DNA of 64,000 bases from contig OZ038435.1 of assembly GCA_964036275.1 (NCBI GenBank), forward strand, positions 310,001 through 374,000. Reading direction: 5' to 3'. This DNA is from Litoditis marina (lineage: Eukaryota > Nematoda > Chromadorea > Rhabditida > Rhabditidae). Each line of letters begins with the position of its first letter. Position 1 is the stretch's first letter. The notes below the pieces were generated by a model that had not been told where the DNA came from, did no database searches, and saw only the letters and a list, made by a program, of their open reading frames with translations. Positions 11,601 to 25,900 of the stretch are shown one piece after another. The translations under genes were made by a program, and so were the position numbers.

Positions 11601-13072
11601 TTTTAACTCGCGACCCCTAATTTTCACATGAACTTGTTGGGGACCCTCTATTGCATAAGAGGCCTTGGCGGTGTATGGCTGAGTTTTCGGAATGAAATTG
11701 CATTTTGAAACTAAATTCAACTCTATGAGCCGGGGCAGCTGATTTTTTTGTAAACTGGGCACCACGCACCATTCTTCGGTCAGAAAAACGTAATTTCTCA
11801 TTGAAACTGAGAAAAAGCAATAGGTTTTAGTTTTTCATATATTCCAACGAGGAAGGTCCGCAAAATAATGATTGATATTGATACGAGCGTTAGTCCTATA
11901 GTATGAATGCAAACTGCTCATCATAAATGAATCGATGAATACTGTCAATCAACACGTTCGCTATGAATGGCTCATAAACGAAAAGAGCACGTACTCCTCT
12001 GGTGTTACAGAAAGTTGAAATGGTGTGCCAGGCAACAAAAATACATTCGTATTCACTAAAAATTAGTGTATGAGCTTACCTCTGCTCCGAAACAGCATGA
12101 GAATCCTTTGAATCATCTACAGCTGGCTCGATTGAGGTAGAGGCTGGAAAACACCCCATATTTCACTGTCTTCCACTCGCACACAATTTCCTTACTCACA
12201 CAAATCACAAATGTTATCTGTGAAATGGGGAGAATCTTATACGTGTATTAAACATTCAAAAATTTTGAGGACATGAGCTTGGCGCAGCGCGTGATCGATA
12301 ACTGGTGATAAAACCAAAGCTAACTTTATAAACAATAAGAAATTCCTGTTTCTGCAAACTATTTAAACTTTCTTTTAATGATTTATATTTGTATTAAATG
12401 CATTTCTTTCAGCGTTGCGTTAACTGCCTTCTGACTCCAAGAGACTGGTGTATGATCTAAAATCAGTTCAAGACTACAAAGTAAAGTTTGTTACCTAAAC
12501 TAAACTAACCCTGTGAAGTAAACGAGGGAGAAGCGCCATCTCCACACAGATCCTTCACGGAATCGGCGAACGCGAATGCCAGATTGCGAGCACGCTAAAA
12601 CTAGCAATTTACACAATAGAATGCAGCAACACCAAGAAGTATACACAAAACAAAGAGAGGAAGAACCAGTGAACATCTCTACCACCCGCTTATGGCTTAC
12701 ACAAATTTAACTAGCACTACATGCTTTACAAGATTACAAGAAAATGAAGTCGCATCATAACTTCATTTCACTTGACACCTTCGGCTACCCAACTACACCA
12801 CACGTATTATCAGAAAATGGATTGGGAGCCGGGGGAGCAAAAGAAAGTTCGATCAATATTATTTGTTAAGTTTGCGGTTGGCGTGGTTTGCGTTTTACTT
12901 CGATTTTCAAATAAGTGGGTGGTTCCGAGCTTGGTTAAAGTGTTGTGATTTGGTTTTTTGCTGTGAACTCAATGTGAATGAGGGACAATAGATTAAAACT
13001 TACCAGAAAGGCAACAATCTCCACGAAGTCGCCGTCAGGTACGTCGCGAACGAGGAGCGACCTAGCGGGCAT
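8635..13072 (-). CDS. Unrecognised protein with basic coiled coil, 9 exons
   Basis: Exons in transcript order are 13072-13004, 12594-12510, 12143-12080, 11257-11137, 10948-10847, 10542-10477, 10196-10134, 9847-9674 and 8745-8635. All junctions are GT/AG and all phases agree, giving about 284 residues. The ATG lies four bases after a good acceptor (TGTTTTCAG), so a 5' UTR exon or a trans-splice site probably precedes it. The protein starts MPARSLLVRDVPDGDF. It has an acidic, Ser-rich middle (PVDDSKDS-like), then a segment with a strong heptad-like pattern (AELARLRGLQELEEAKMK) and a very basic helix (QKIRRMRRAERKMEEK, about residues 205-230). I recognise no family. The last exon is the least certain: it could be an unrelated frame, and exon 8 may use an earlier donor. 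It diverges from the CWF19L2 gene across about 900 bp. Confidence 0.55.
8780..9115. repeat. Cluster of C-run/G-run inverted repeats
   Basis: The motif GTACAATCGCCCCCC and its complement GGGGGGTGATTGTACAA recur about eight times in 330 bp with slight changes (TACAATTACCCCC, GGGGGGCGATTGTTAAAC). Pairs face each other, for example 8846-8885 around CCCCTAGGGG. The block lies just upstream, in transcript direction, of the proposed last exon of the minus-strand gene. It could form hairpins or G-quadruplexes. Confidence 0.8.
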
Positions 13073-13076
13073 GTAT

Positions 13077-13969
13077 CTGAAAACACACTAAATTTCATCA
13101 ACAAATCTATGTACTCGACACATAGTCAATGCATGAACGTTGAACATATGGTGTTCCTGAACTTCTTGGTAATGGATTTATGTGCTTTTTGAATGAATAA
13201 AGGTCAAGGTTCAGAGCGCGAAGAAACAATGCTAGCATCAACGTGAAGCTGAGATGAAACACACAATATGAACATTAAATATGGGAATGAATCACTTAAG
13301 AATAGCATCAAACAAACAATTGAACGTGTAGTAGTTGAACATTAAAGAATGTTGTTCGGACATTAAGAATTGTCGCAGCTGTGACCCACGAACCGTCTTG
13401 CGTGAAAGTATACGCAAGAACTCCACCGTAAACTTTTATTCGAAATTCAAAATTTCAAATTTTTTTGATTTACGAAATCATAAAACACACTTCATTTGTA
13501 CTTTGTCTTCATTCCTATCTAGTAATTCTCTTTTCGATAACGTTATGGACCTTCGGCAGTCATTTTGTGAATTTTATGTCCTTGGTAGGAGGAGGCTGAA
13601 ATTCGTATTCGAAAACTATTTCTTCAGAAGTTTGCTACCATTGTCTATTCTCTCCTTTGTATCTTACCATCCAATTGCTGCACTCAAGCGAAAAACCAGT
13701 GAACCTGCATGTTCTTCATGTAAACGTCAAATTTCCGCATTTATTCTATCGTATAGTCCAACCCCATCTACGCATCTACCACGTATATCCATTTATAACG
13801 GGTTACTTAGTACCCAGAATGTTAACGGAGCTCATACATTTTTAGTAGCGCTACTCGCAAAACTTGTCGGCACCTTTCTCATTATATTAACAAGCTTCAA
13901 TTTTGTGATGTGATGAGTTTTACTACGTGCTGTTGTTCACCCATGTAATAATTCTTTCAAATTGAAGGT
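13077..13969. promoter_or_regulatory. Divergent intergenic region between two gene models
   Basis: This roughly 900 bp gap separates the first mapped exon of the minus-strand coiled-coil gene from the first recognised exon of the plus-strand CWF19L2 gene. It could hold promoters for both. A plus-strand open frame of 192 codons (13335-13913) fills much of it, but it starts without ATG and has no recognisable domain. No clear TATA element was identified. Confidence 0.35.
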
Positions 13970-16900
13970 ATGTTCAAAAAGCCAGGAGATGACGATTACA
14001 GCTCTGGTCGTCTAGTCACAGCGAAGCCTATCTCCCAGAGACACGCCAAGAAGCTTGGAGCATCCTACGGACAGGGAAAGGTAAGCTCGTTTTGTAATTC
14101 CACTCTGCGATATGTCATGTTTGACATTTTTCAATATTTTTCATGTCACCGGCGAACAGCAGCAGCACAGCTTTAGCTATTTTTCATACTTTGTGGCATC
14201 TGGTTGTTTTCGTCAGTTTGTACAATGCCTCCATAGCCAATATTTACATCATCCGCGCTTAGTATTGAGTTCCAACTTCAAGCAATGTTTCAATGTTTGT
14301 TATCTGGTATTTCACTCTGATGCTGGGAATGCGAACTGTTTTCGGGTTTTTCTGTTACTACCTAGTAACTGGTACAAGGTATAACTAGAAACCTAGTAAC
14401 TAGTAAGTAAAGTAAAAGTAGTATATTTTATACCCAGTTTACTAGTGTAACTAGTAAGTATCTGTTACAACTACTGTAATAAACAATTCAGAATTTCGTC
14501 ACGGGAAGTAGTCAGTCACAGAAGGAGTTGGCCGGCAGCAGAGATGTCGCCTCATCTGAAGATCAGCCGACGGCTCTAACAGAGGCCGACAAGAACAAGA
14601 TACACGCCAAGATTCTGAAGGCTGAAATGAAAGGCGATTCAGTGAGTTTCGGAAGCATTTGCCTAACATGAGGGGGGGGGGGGGTCGAGATTAGGTTAAC
14701 GATCACAGTTTACGTCTTATTGTGCAGTTAGGCCAGAGCATAGGTGCATCATCGACGGGACGTTAGCATTCTGGAAGATTTCTTACTTTCCCGTTATCCC
14801 GTTAACCTTCAACTTGGCTGGGGAGATTCAAAGTTTATCGATTGGTTGGAAACTCATTCAAATTTGTGGGGGGACATCGACATATGATATGACCGTGGCA
14901 CTCTTCTCTATGGGGAAATGTTTAGCTCCTCGAATCTCTGAAGCGCAACTTTCTCACCTTAGTGAAATACAATTGTTTTTATCGCGAACAGGAAACTATA
15001 ATCCACGTGAAAATGAGGGGCCAATTATTTTTGGTGCGTATTAGTGATTTTGTGGATGTATAGTGTGAAGGCATGAAAAATCTGTATTAATAGTAAGGAG
15101 TGGCGTTGTTCCTCGTGAGTTGGAGTGTAGCTCTCTGCTTCTCCGGCTTAAAGTTTCTTCTTCGTACCGATCGTACTCAAATTCTGATCATCATCTGATT
15201 CTTAATCGATCCCCATAAGAAATTCTAGTGCATAACTTATCTACTGTCACGTGTTCTATTGACGGACTCTTCGAAGTTAAGAAAACGCAATGTTTGTTTC
15301 ATATTTTTGCACCTAGAGTGTACCTTTTTGAAACACTAAAAATTTCTTCACTGAGTTCCTATGTGAGACTGTAATCTGTAAATTAATAGAGAATTTATTT
15401 TTATTTTTATAGGATTTGGTGGCGAAGCTGAAGCGTAAGCTAGAGGACGGACGTTTCGAGTCAGAAGAACCACATGAGAAGGTAGGCTCTTCACCTCTCC
15501 TCTCCTCTCTGTTCATATTGTAGTAGTATTAGTCAGGGAATGAATTAACAAAGTATAGTTCGACCAAGTAGATCACAGACATTTGGTGAGTTTAACTTGA
15601 GTTGAAATCTTAAATACCTTCCAGTATTGTTTACATCGAGGCCTACTAGTTATTCTCGGGGGCTGATGAATGGCAAACATGTTGGGCTGAGCTAATGTCA
15701 CGTTCACGGAATACCGAATGTAATTCATTGTATATTCATGAAAATCGCACTTGGTTTGGTAATTACATTCTCCATTCTCCATTAGTTCATGTTTGTGCAT
15801 TTTAAATATGAAAATTGGCGGCCCGGCAGCGTGTAGGCAAGGCATTTCGTCAGAATCAGAATGTGAATGAATCAGCATCATTCCCAATACTCTCACTGGA
15901 GTATGCAATAGTATCATAGGTGCGATATCTCAATTATCTTACGGGGGATCCTGTTTTGCGAACGTGAATTCAGCTGAAGCCATTTTGCTATTGGTTTTCA
16001 GGTGGTGGTTCTGATGCGAAGAGACAAGACTGGAAACGTGGTACCTGCTTCGAGCAAGAGGGATGACAGTGATCGGCATGACCAGGTTAGGGACAGATCT
16101 AGCAGTCCGCATGAAATAACATTGATTAAGTAAAGACAGTGAGAAAAGTGAATAAGAAAATTTTATTATAATAATTTGTTTGATACACAAGAGATAAGAT
16201 AGTGTGTAGTGAGACAATAATTCACTTTCTAAATGTGAATGCAACTATAGATTACTATACACCGTTTCGGCCTGAAACACTATTCCCAATAACCTTTTCA
16301 ATCAAATCACGCCTTTAGTTGTCGTCCTCAAAAAATCAGTCAATTTAGGCCCGGTATTGTGTATTTTGGGTAGAAGGACGAGAGTTTTGTGTAGTAACTT
16401 GTATTTCCTCATGCGGACGAGATGGCCGGACAATGTATTCAGTGTTCTTAAGAACACTTCGGAATTAGTTTCGGTACCAATCACAATATATTGAGTTTTG
16501 AGTATTCTGGATAATGAATAGTTTGATTATCGCCTTAGTCCAGATTGGAATTAGTTAGAACGTGGACATATCAACGACCCTTGAATAGGTCGATCGAGTT
16601 CAACTTCAACTAGTTTTGACAGGCGAACATTTTGATTTTTGGGCGCAAAATTTCGTTGTTGGTTGACACTACGCAGACGCACTACCTTACGACCAGTGCT
16701 GCTTTGAGTAGCGGGAGGTGTGAAGTTCTCTGTTCGCTTGAAAATATCACTATAATAAAACATTGTAGGGATCGTCCCGGATGAATCGCGAGTACGGAAA
16801 ACGTCAAGAGTTGGACGAGATGGTGCGAGAGGAAAAGACGGGCTCCGCCGAGGACCAACTTGGCCTCTTTTCGAGATCCATAGTGGTCAGTTTCAATTAT

Positions 16901-19900
16901 TTATATTGTTAATGTCGTATAATAACGGAAGTATTGTAGGATTATCGATTATTCTCGGTCCACTGGTCACTCAGGCAGATATGTTTGGCTTAGTCGTGCT
17001 TCTGTTGGTCGTTAATGTTGCTAGCTTGTTCATTTCTGGTTTTCCAATACGATTATCTCAATAGCTCCCTATGGATTCGCTGCTAAGTGAATGGGTCACT
17101 TTCACACACCTCACACCTGTGACCTTTAATTCCAAATTCCAACTTCAAAATTCAAGTTTTTTAGTTTGTAAATCATTACCAGCTGCCATGCACATCTGAC
17201 AGCTTGTGAGCTGGCACGTACGACGTGCCTTTCTTTCGAAAAACTTCCGCAAAACTTTGCTTTGCTGTAACTCCGTTTGACCCGTGAATTTCTGAATTTC
17301 TAACGATATTTGGTGATTTGGTTTGTTTGGTGGCTGCGTCACAAACAGTAGTATCAATCGCCGAGAACGATCTTGTTTTGATTGGAATTCGCTGACGTAG
17401 AGCGCCCTAATGTATTTTATGGCGCACTCGATTCGATGCTAATCGATTGGGAGAAAGTGGTGGTTTCAGGTGTTCTCTGATCGCCCGAATGTAAATACAG
17501 AACGTGAATTATTGTTGCAAAATAGTAACATTAATAATGATTTGAAGCTCAACTGCACAGGGTATATAACGATTATTCATTTTGTCTTAAGAGGAGTGCA
17601 ACAGCTGGTGTGTACCTGTGAACCATTTGGATATTATGATTTCACTATAGTGTCTTCACTCTCCAGTTACCGTATTCACGACACTCTAGAGAAGTTTTCG
17701 CGAAGTTTTATAGGGATCTCATACACTCATACTATAGTGTCTCGGGGAGGAGAGTTCAGAGTAGAGGAAGGTCCCTTTAGTTTCGTGTTGTAAAAACGGG
17801 TAAAGATCACCTGGAATTTATGTTTGTGTTCAATGCTCATTTTGAATGTTTTTTTCTTCGAACGACCGTTCCAACCTTTCTATTCGTGATTTGATTAGCT
17901 GGAACTGGAATTGACGATTCTCAATAAGTATGAAAATCGTTGATCAAAATGTTTCGTTTTTAAAGTGGATGTACGGCTCGATGAGTAACGTGTTGACATA
18001 GCCGCCCTGCGTCAAAAACTGCTCCATGGGAATAAACGATTAGAGTCTGTGAAAGATTAACATTCAACCTATCACCTTTCTGAGTTTGTATTGTTTTTGA
18101 GGAATTCAAGTTTGACCCCCCCCTCCCTCTAGATTTTTCAAGTTCTCTCTTGGGTGTGGGTTCTGAAGTGTCACAGTCAGTTTAGTTTCCACAAAGTCTG
18201 GAATATAGTTGTGTGTTTTGCAGAAAAGCGCAAAGATTCGGCGCCACGACGACGAGAGTCTGGATGACATAGCCGAGATGCAGAAGGGAAAAAAGAAATC
18301 GGATGAGAAGGACCACAGGAAAAAGATGGAGCAGCAGAAAAAGGGTAACATTGATATATTCCCGTGAACTTGTCCGAATTTTCAGAAGAACAATCAAACA
18401 GTGAACTACTTTTTCGCCAATATCGGGAAACCTTACTGGTGTATGATGAATAATGACATTTACGAGGGCCGAGAACTATTGGTTCGAATTCTGTGCAGCT
18501 TCGATTCTACGAACATCACACATGATTGTGGTCTATTTGTTTCTAGCAACGAGCAACCTGGTTACCCTGAATATATAACCTTTAGTTTTGTTGTTCTGCG
18601 TGATGGCTGGCTGATGGGGTAACTTGGAGGAAGTAGAATGTTACTTTCTGAACGTTCATTGGGAATAATGCTTCCGAAGTGGGTAGTTAGCTGAAACGGT
18701 TGTTATCAGTTAGTTGACGAACTGTTTCGTAGTTTCACAGTTGCGCACTATTGACTGTTTCTTTCCCAGCTCAAGGTCACTGACCGATGAACAGTTATAC
18801 AATAGTAACATAAGTTTTCACTCTTCTCTCATTTTGGAGAAATAAGAAGTTTCGAACATGTGAACTATGAGCTGGTCGCATCCCTTCGTGAGTATGGAAT
18901 AATATGAGATAGCATCTGACATTGTTCAGAATTGAATGATTTTCACAACTTTACAGAGTAATAAGTGAGCTCTGATCAGTGTTTTACTAAGATAAGAAGA
19001 TAGTTTGATCATAGGTGGTGGTTTAGTTTTTGATCATAGGTTCCTTTGAGATATTGGGCAACGATACGGATGGAATGATACTTCTTACACTCGGGGGGTT
19101 ATCAAAGGGATATGTCCTTCAGACCAACACCATAGCCATGAAACAAATTGATTTCTTAATGGTTTATGATACTTGGAAAGTTCTGTAATGCTACCATACT
19201 ATAACATACTATAACGTTTGGAAACTGTCTATTAGGAATTTGGCAACAGGAACAAAATGCGGGCTTTGTTTTGCGTTTTCCAGGAACATTTCATAGATAG
19301 CGTTATGAAATTTGATTTGTTGTTTGAAACTCTGCTGGTGAATGGACATGGTCTAATACTTGATCTCGATCAGTTGGAATCGATTCTGATAAATGATTGT
19401 CAGTTGGAAAGTGAATCCATTTTCTCGATAGGGTTGACATTCGCAACTCTTGCCTAGCTGACTGTGTTTTTCTAAATAGAGAAGCTGAAAATAATGAGGC
19501 TGGAGTTAGTTTCACTACTCATTCGTGGTTCTTCCTTGTACTCATTTTTTTCTCTATTTATTCATTCTTACGCGCTGGTTTGTCCCCCCCCCCCCCCCCC
19601 CCCCCCCCTCCTTGAATTCTCTCGCCTCTTTCATTCGACCGGCCGCACCGAAAAACCATTATCGAGCGATAATTCTGCGAAAGGAATGCGCTGGTTCACG
19701 CTTGATTGTAACAAAATAAACGCTGGCTACGCAGTCCGCCGGGTTGGGTAGATTCATGGGGCTGCAATACCATGGTGCGATTGAGTTTTGTTGGTACAAT
19801 AAGATTAACTTAAAATGAAGGTGAATTTCCAGAATCTAGAGCTTCATGGGGTTCAAACCTTCTGAATATAGTGTTCTGAGCGTTCTGCACTCATGCGTGG

Positions 19901-22900
19901 TGACTGGTGAACAAACACATATCATTTGTTGTTTTAGTTGTGCAGATGATTTGAGTACAGTTTGAAACGTTTGTACATTTATTCTCGAAGCGATTATGAT
20001 GAGTATGTTGACAACAGGCAGCGCTTGCGAGAATAGAGCCCTCAATCGATGTGAACGGGGTAAGATGTTATGAACGAGAGTGGTTGCCTGTTTGTTGCTA
20101 GTGTCAGCAACTTAAATTAAGATTATCTATGTTCAAATCAGCAGCAGCATCGATTGAAAGCGATTGACCCGCCAGGCACACAAGATGAGATCGGAGGTAG
20201 ACATGTAAAGGTGGGGTGGGAACACGGAAATAGAATATTAATAATAATGACTAGTAGTACTGACAGCGGACTGTCACACTTGGCTACTTGGGAGACGAGG
20301 AGATATAATAGGGGATTCGCTTCGCGATTAGGCTCGGAAACCGCCACCCGCGTTGAATTGGCTCACTTTGGCGGACAACTTTCTCATCAGGTTGCTGAAC
20401 TCCATCTTATGGGCTGGTGCACGCTCGAATGGTCCTGCAATTATTGATTTATCAGTGGTGACGTCACGACTAGCGGCGAAAGTGAAGCTGTCTGGGCTAT
20501 CTGCCCGAACCATTAATCATTGGAAAGATGAGCGAATTGGCTAGATACGTGGCAGTTCAGGGGTAATGCGTAATTGGTTAGGTGTTGCTAGTGTTCAATA
20601 TACTGACAATATATTTTTGATTGAAACAGGCGCAATTCTCAAAAAACTAATATCTAAGATTGGTTTGTGAATACTTTGGAGACGAGGAAGTATTTTGGTG
20701 CCTGAATAAACAAATGAAAAGTAGAAACTAACGTTCAGTGTCAACGGAATCCTCAACGGCGGTGGTCTCCTTGCAGCGAATGTTCTCGTAGTAGGTGGCC
20801 TTGCGGAGAGGGCGCATCAGTCTCGGGTTGTCCTTAAATAAGAAGAATATTTGTTGAACCGTATGATTCAAATTATAGAATAAACTATTTGAACACCGAT
20901 AGAACCCAATGAAAAATGAAAAAAGGAAAGCACGAAATACCTTTTGGGTGACGGAGAGAAGCTCGCAGAAGCCCTGCTCCTGATAGGCGTACGGATGGAA
21001 GTAGTTGACGGCCTTGCAGCGCGGCTTCTCGGCGCATCGCTTGAGGCAGTCCTCGTGTTCGTCTACACTCATCGTGGCCAGCATGGTGCCGAAGAAGACG
21101 TATTCGGGAATGGCGTCCGAACGAAGGCCCTGGGGGCATTCGGAGGCTAAAACGAGAAGGGGTTACTACTCGATGGGCTAGGGCAATGTAAAATAGGTTG
21201 AGTACAACGAAAAGTTCACTGATTGCAGTGTAGAACCAGTATATGTTATCATAAGAAGTTTAAAACACCAGCATTAGATTCACTCGACTCAATATCGTTA
21301 CGTAAGATTTGTTTCGAAATGTGTTGTGGAATTTCATGAAAAAAATGCTTATAAGGAAATGATAACCAATGAATTATTTATATTCTCTGAGGCGAGTGAT
21401 AGAACGTTGGACAATGAGTATAAAACTGACCAGTTTCATCGTAGGTAACATCGTAGAAAGCGGGAGCTCTCTCTGGGTTGAGATGTGCTCGCAGGTCGCC
21501 CCACCACTCGGTAGTGGCTAGTGTCAGAGGCAGTAAACAGAAGATAAACAGAGTTTGGAGGGTAGTAGTGGACAGCATGAGTATGTGTGTCGTGTGGTTC
21601 GTATCGAGTAGTGTAGAAGTGTAGACTGAGAGAAGTTGGGCCGTGCGCCTTGCCGCGCCTGACCCCGCCCCCTTCGTCGTCGCTCGCCTCTCTCCGAACC
21701 CGTCTTGCCAGCTATTTTTGTAATCATTATCTGATTGTTCGACGATTCCTTCTTCTTATTAGTCTTTTCGACTGTTTCAATCTCTTCTCAGAATTCGTTG
21801 GGTCTGTCACGAGTTGTTTGCGACATATCTCGCACATGTTTTTTGACCTAATTTCTGATGAACGTCGATCTGTCAGGAACACCCAGGTGACTTGATTCAG
21901 TCGAGTATCTGGTCAAAGATCAGGGGAGAATTTTGTATAGGAGACAGAGTGGTCAAGTTCAAAGTGTGGGTTCATATGAACATGCGTATACTAATAGTTT
22001 TGAATTCAACGCTTTTTCCGCGGGGAGAAAATGATGTGTTGTTGCTTTCAAAATGAAGAGTTTTTGCTATTAGTATGATTAACTTATTTGAAAATTCGAC
22101 ATCTGGTTTACGTGTGTAGCTATGTAGCGCTGTTTTTGTCTCTTGTTTGCAGTTCAGTTCTGCCGTGCAGTCCACGCATTTTTCTCAATTAATTTGAACT
22201 CATTCCTCGGAATGCTTCGGCGGCCTTCACGAGTTTTCTTTTCTTCGTGAAAAAAAGGATAGGAATGCATGAGTAGTTTGTTTGCGCGAATAACTAACTG
22301 GGACTAATTAGTTGAAGTCTGTGGCGGAGTGCGCGCGCGACGGAGTGTCCGCCGAAGCGAACCGTTTGCATTCCTCCCATTCTTGATCATTGATCGCGCA
22401 GCAGGTAGACCTAGGTCTTCTTGGGATTGCCTAACACAGATGCTATCTGCGTTTCGCCTCGGTTTTTGAGAATTGAAAGAGAAGGACACTTCGAAGTGAA
22501 ACTATAGGAACCGTACACGAAATATCTACCGAGAATATACACAAGAAACTGATTCAAGAGTGGCAAAAATATTTTGAGAAACTATGAGTTTTGTCAGGGA
22601 AAAAATGAAAGCTGCATCAATTCTATTAGGAATTGCCTGGACTTATTTCGCTCAGAACACTAACTACTGCGTTACGAACTTGTTTTGGCTGAAAGTATTG
22701 AGTTAGTTTTTGCTCTATCACTTTTGCTCTATCACCTAGTATCACTTTTGCTCTATCACCTAGTTTTGCTCTATCACCTCCTTTTTGCTCTATCACTTGA
22801 AATAGGTGACTAATCATAGTTCAGGTATCTTCCGTTAGATACATTGTTTTTGTCCTTTCACCGCTTGATGATTCATCAGTTTGGAAGTCTTCGGTGAAAT

Positions 22901-25900
22901 CATTTTATACAGCGCTGGTCAAGGTTAGCTGAAGTCAATTGAGTTTCCAATGGGCGCCTGCTTGTCAACTTGTCATTATTGGCTGTTGTTGTGAAACAGC
23001 CAGAGTGTCTCTTGTTGAAATTGTTTCTTTTCGAGTAGAAACAACAAAGGGGGGACGGTTGTGCGTGTTTATATAATATGATTATACATTCACAAGCGTT
23101 GCAAAAACACGTGACTGAATGTGTAGAATCGTTTTGGATTGTGGCTGTCGAAGACCTAGAAGAATGACCTCTGCACCTGGAAGCAGAAAGAACGAACGAC
23201 TTTGAGCCGTCATTTATTACTATATTATTGAGAAGGCGAAAACGATCCTCGTGTTCAGGTTTCAGTATGTGTTGCGTGTTTGTAGTTTGGTAGGGAGGTG
23301 GTCGGGGGTGCACTTTATTGATGGTTTGAAATGGGTCTGCTTTGTACATAGGTCGGACAACATAAATCTTACAACCCCGATAGCTGTGCGATCTTTTTGA
23401 TAACTTGTTCCAAAGGTTGCCGACAAGCAATATCTTTGTAATGTAACAGCGAAGTGCTCAATGATATTTCGAGTATTTGCACACATCAACGAGAAATAAC
23501 CCGTTTTCTTCAATGAAATACTTCAAAATTCAAGACGAAAGAACTTACACTTTGACAGCCTCGAAAATGAAATTTCTGCTAGGGAATCTGTATTTAGTTT
23601 TAGTTTATAAACCAAAGTTTGAGTGTATTTCTCACAGAACATCGACGTCTGGAGCGATCTTTGGACGACTGCAATCGGTGTATCGAAAGTCGGAAGCTGG
23701 CCAAACACTGTGTGGTTGCTGTTGGGATAAATGTGAGTTTCCAACTTTCGATTGTTTCATTTATTGCACATTTGATAAATTTCGAACGTTTTTGGTGCGA
23801 TGTAGTACAAATTGGAGATATATCTGAACGTTTCGCACGTACTTTCAAACCTTAGACGTGTTTCTAGTTTTGATTATAGTATCGCGATGTCTTTTTGAGA
23901 GAAGAACGCGGAAATGCTGTGGTTTTCTCTATTTCTTCCATGAGTGCCCACTCGGCCTTTTGTTATACTGCCAGCTTGTGCGTGTGTGAATGTACCTCGC
24001 CGTTCTTTTTCTACCCGCTGTGAACATTTTCACTCTCACTTCCCTCTTGAGAACTAGTTGTGTTCATCTGATTTGCCACGTTGTTTGTTTCTAAATGGGG
24101 TGAAAGTTCCGAAAATAAAGCGTCGCGAAAAAAAAAGAATGTGAGGTTGCGATGAAAAACTGTACTTTGGGAGGGTTTTTTGAGTATAAAGACGACAGGA
24201 CTCCTCCTCCTGTGATGAAGAGAATTCAGTATTGTTGGTAGTAGACAACTGCAATGCCCATAGTTTTCGCTTTAGGTAGGGTAGAACCTTGGTAGCATGT
24301 AGCTACCAGCCGCTGTCTCATTTTCTCTCTCATACCAAATTCATTATGCTTCTATCCGAAACTCTACTCATTGAGTTTGTAGAAAAAAAGGATATATTGT
24401 TAATTTTAAATAAAAACTAATATCTTCAATATTCCTAGTAATAGTCGAGACCCGAGAATGTTTATGTTTGGTATGATCGCGGGCGAATGGATGTTCTGCT
24501 ACGTTAGCCAGTTTCACCGCCGCGCGGAATGTGTTCAGTGATCGGCCTTGCTTGTTCCCCAGCCCCTATCACATGCCTTTTGATTAATAAGGTGTCAGCT
24601 CGGTGACGTATCGCCTGGTACCAGTTCAAACGCCCAGCTAAACATTCATCTCATCTCATCATAAACGTGGTGAACAGCGAAAAAATAAGTTTCAATAGAA
24701 ATAACGTGTCGTTGCTCGAGAACATATGTGTAGTAGATTGTGCTCAGGTCCTCAATGAACTATGAGGTACGCATCAAAACAAACGAACTTTGTACGTGTA
24801 CAAGCAAGCAAGCTAAACGTCGGATTTAGAGGGTACACATGTACACAATCAAAATTATAAGACGAGACACTGGAGAGTTACGAGGTTACGACTGAGATCA
24901 TGAGGAAGCGTTGATAATTGTGCGGCTGTCAGATGGGATTGTTAATCGAGTTCGAGCGAATATTCGGGTTTCGAGCATGATTAGGTGTTGTAATTGAACG
25001 ATATTTAGTGCTACTTTGTTGTGTACATAAATGCTGAACTGAGTTCGATTTGGAGGCCAAATGTACCATTTTCTATTTTAACTTTTCCTTTATACTTCAA
25101 CTATATTGAATTGAGGTTTTATTTATTTCATTTCTATTCAGACGTATCTGAGTGTGGTGGAGTGGGATGGACTGGACGAGCAACACTGTCTGATTGTGCC
25201 CACCGGACACGCCTCCTCCTCCATACAACTGGACGAGAATGTATGGGATGAAATGCGCATTTGGAGAAAAGGTACGGTATTTGTTTGTCCTTTTGTCTAC
25301 GTTCAAAAAATATGACACTTGTACATCAGATAGAGACATAGTGAGAGAGAGAGAGAGAGAGAGAGAGAAATACACAAGCAAATATGAGGTATAATACTTG
25401 TTTCACTGTGTTTAGAACATTCGCGCTACTCACTCTTAACCATGCGTAGAAACTTACAGTAGGGAACACAAGTTAGTCTGAATTAAAGTTTTAGTTTTAC
25501 CAAGTTTCGAACATTCATGCTGACTCACTCTCAACCATCCGTAGAAACCTACAGTGTTCAGTCAAGGTTTTTACTATGATTTTGTAAGATTGTACTTTCG
25601 CTCAGGCAGATTTCTGGTTGTATAGTCGCGCACTAGTAGTACGCCTCGACCATTGCTGTAACAGCGAGATCTAGATTTTAGATACAGTATTCGTCTCTTT
25701 TGAAGTAGCCTTGGTTCAGTACTCTGATCATTGATCGTCTGGCAAAACTCCGGCAAATAACTGATGTTCGAACGGTGAAACTAGTCTTTATACCCTTGGA
25801 AGCATGTTGGAGAGAGCGCATGAATAGCTAACTCATACAAACTGTATACAGACATAAGTTTACGGACATACACCCACGTGACTCTGGTTTCAGATTTTCA

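Noticed and set aside
13335..13913. 192-codon plus-strand open frame upstream of CWF19L2
   Set aside because: It begins without ATG; the first ATG is about 70 codons in. It has no domain, and its hydrophobic, Ser/Phe-rich content is typical of AT-rich chance frames. It may be part of a promoter or 5' UTR.
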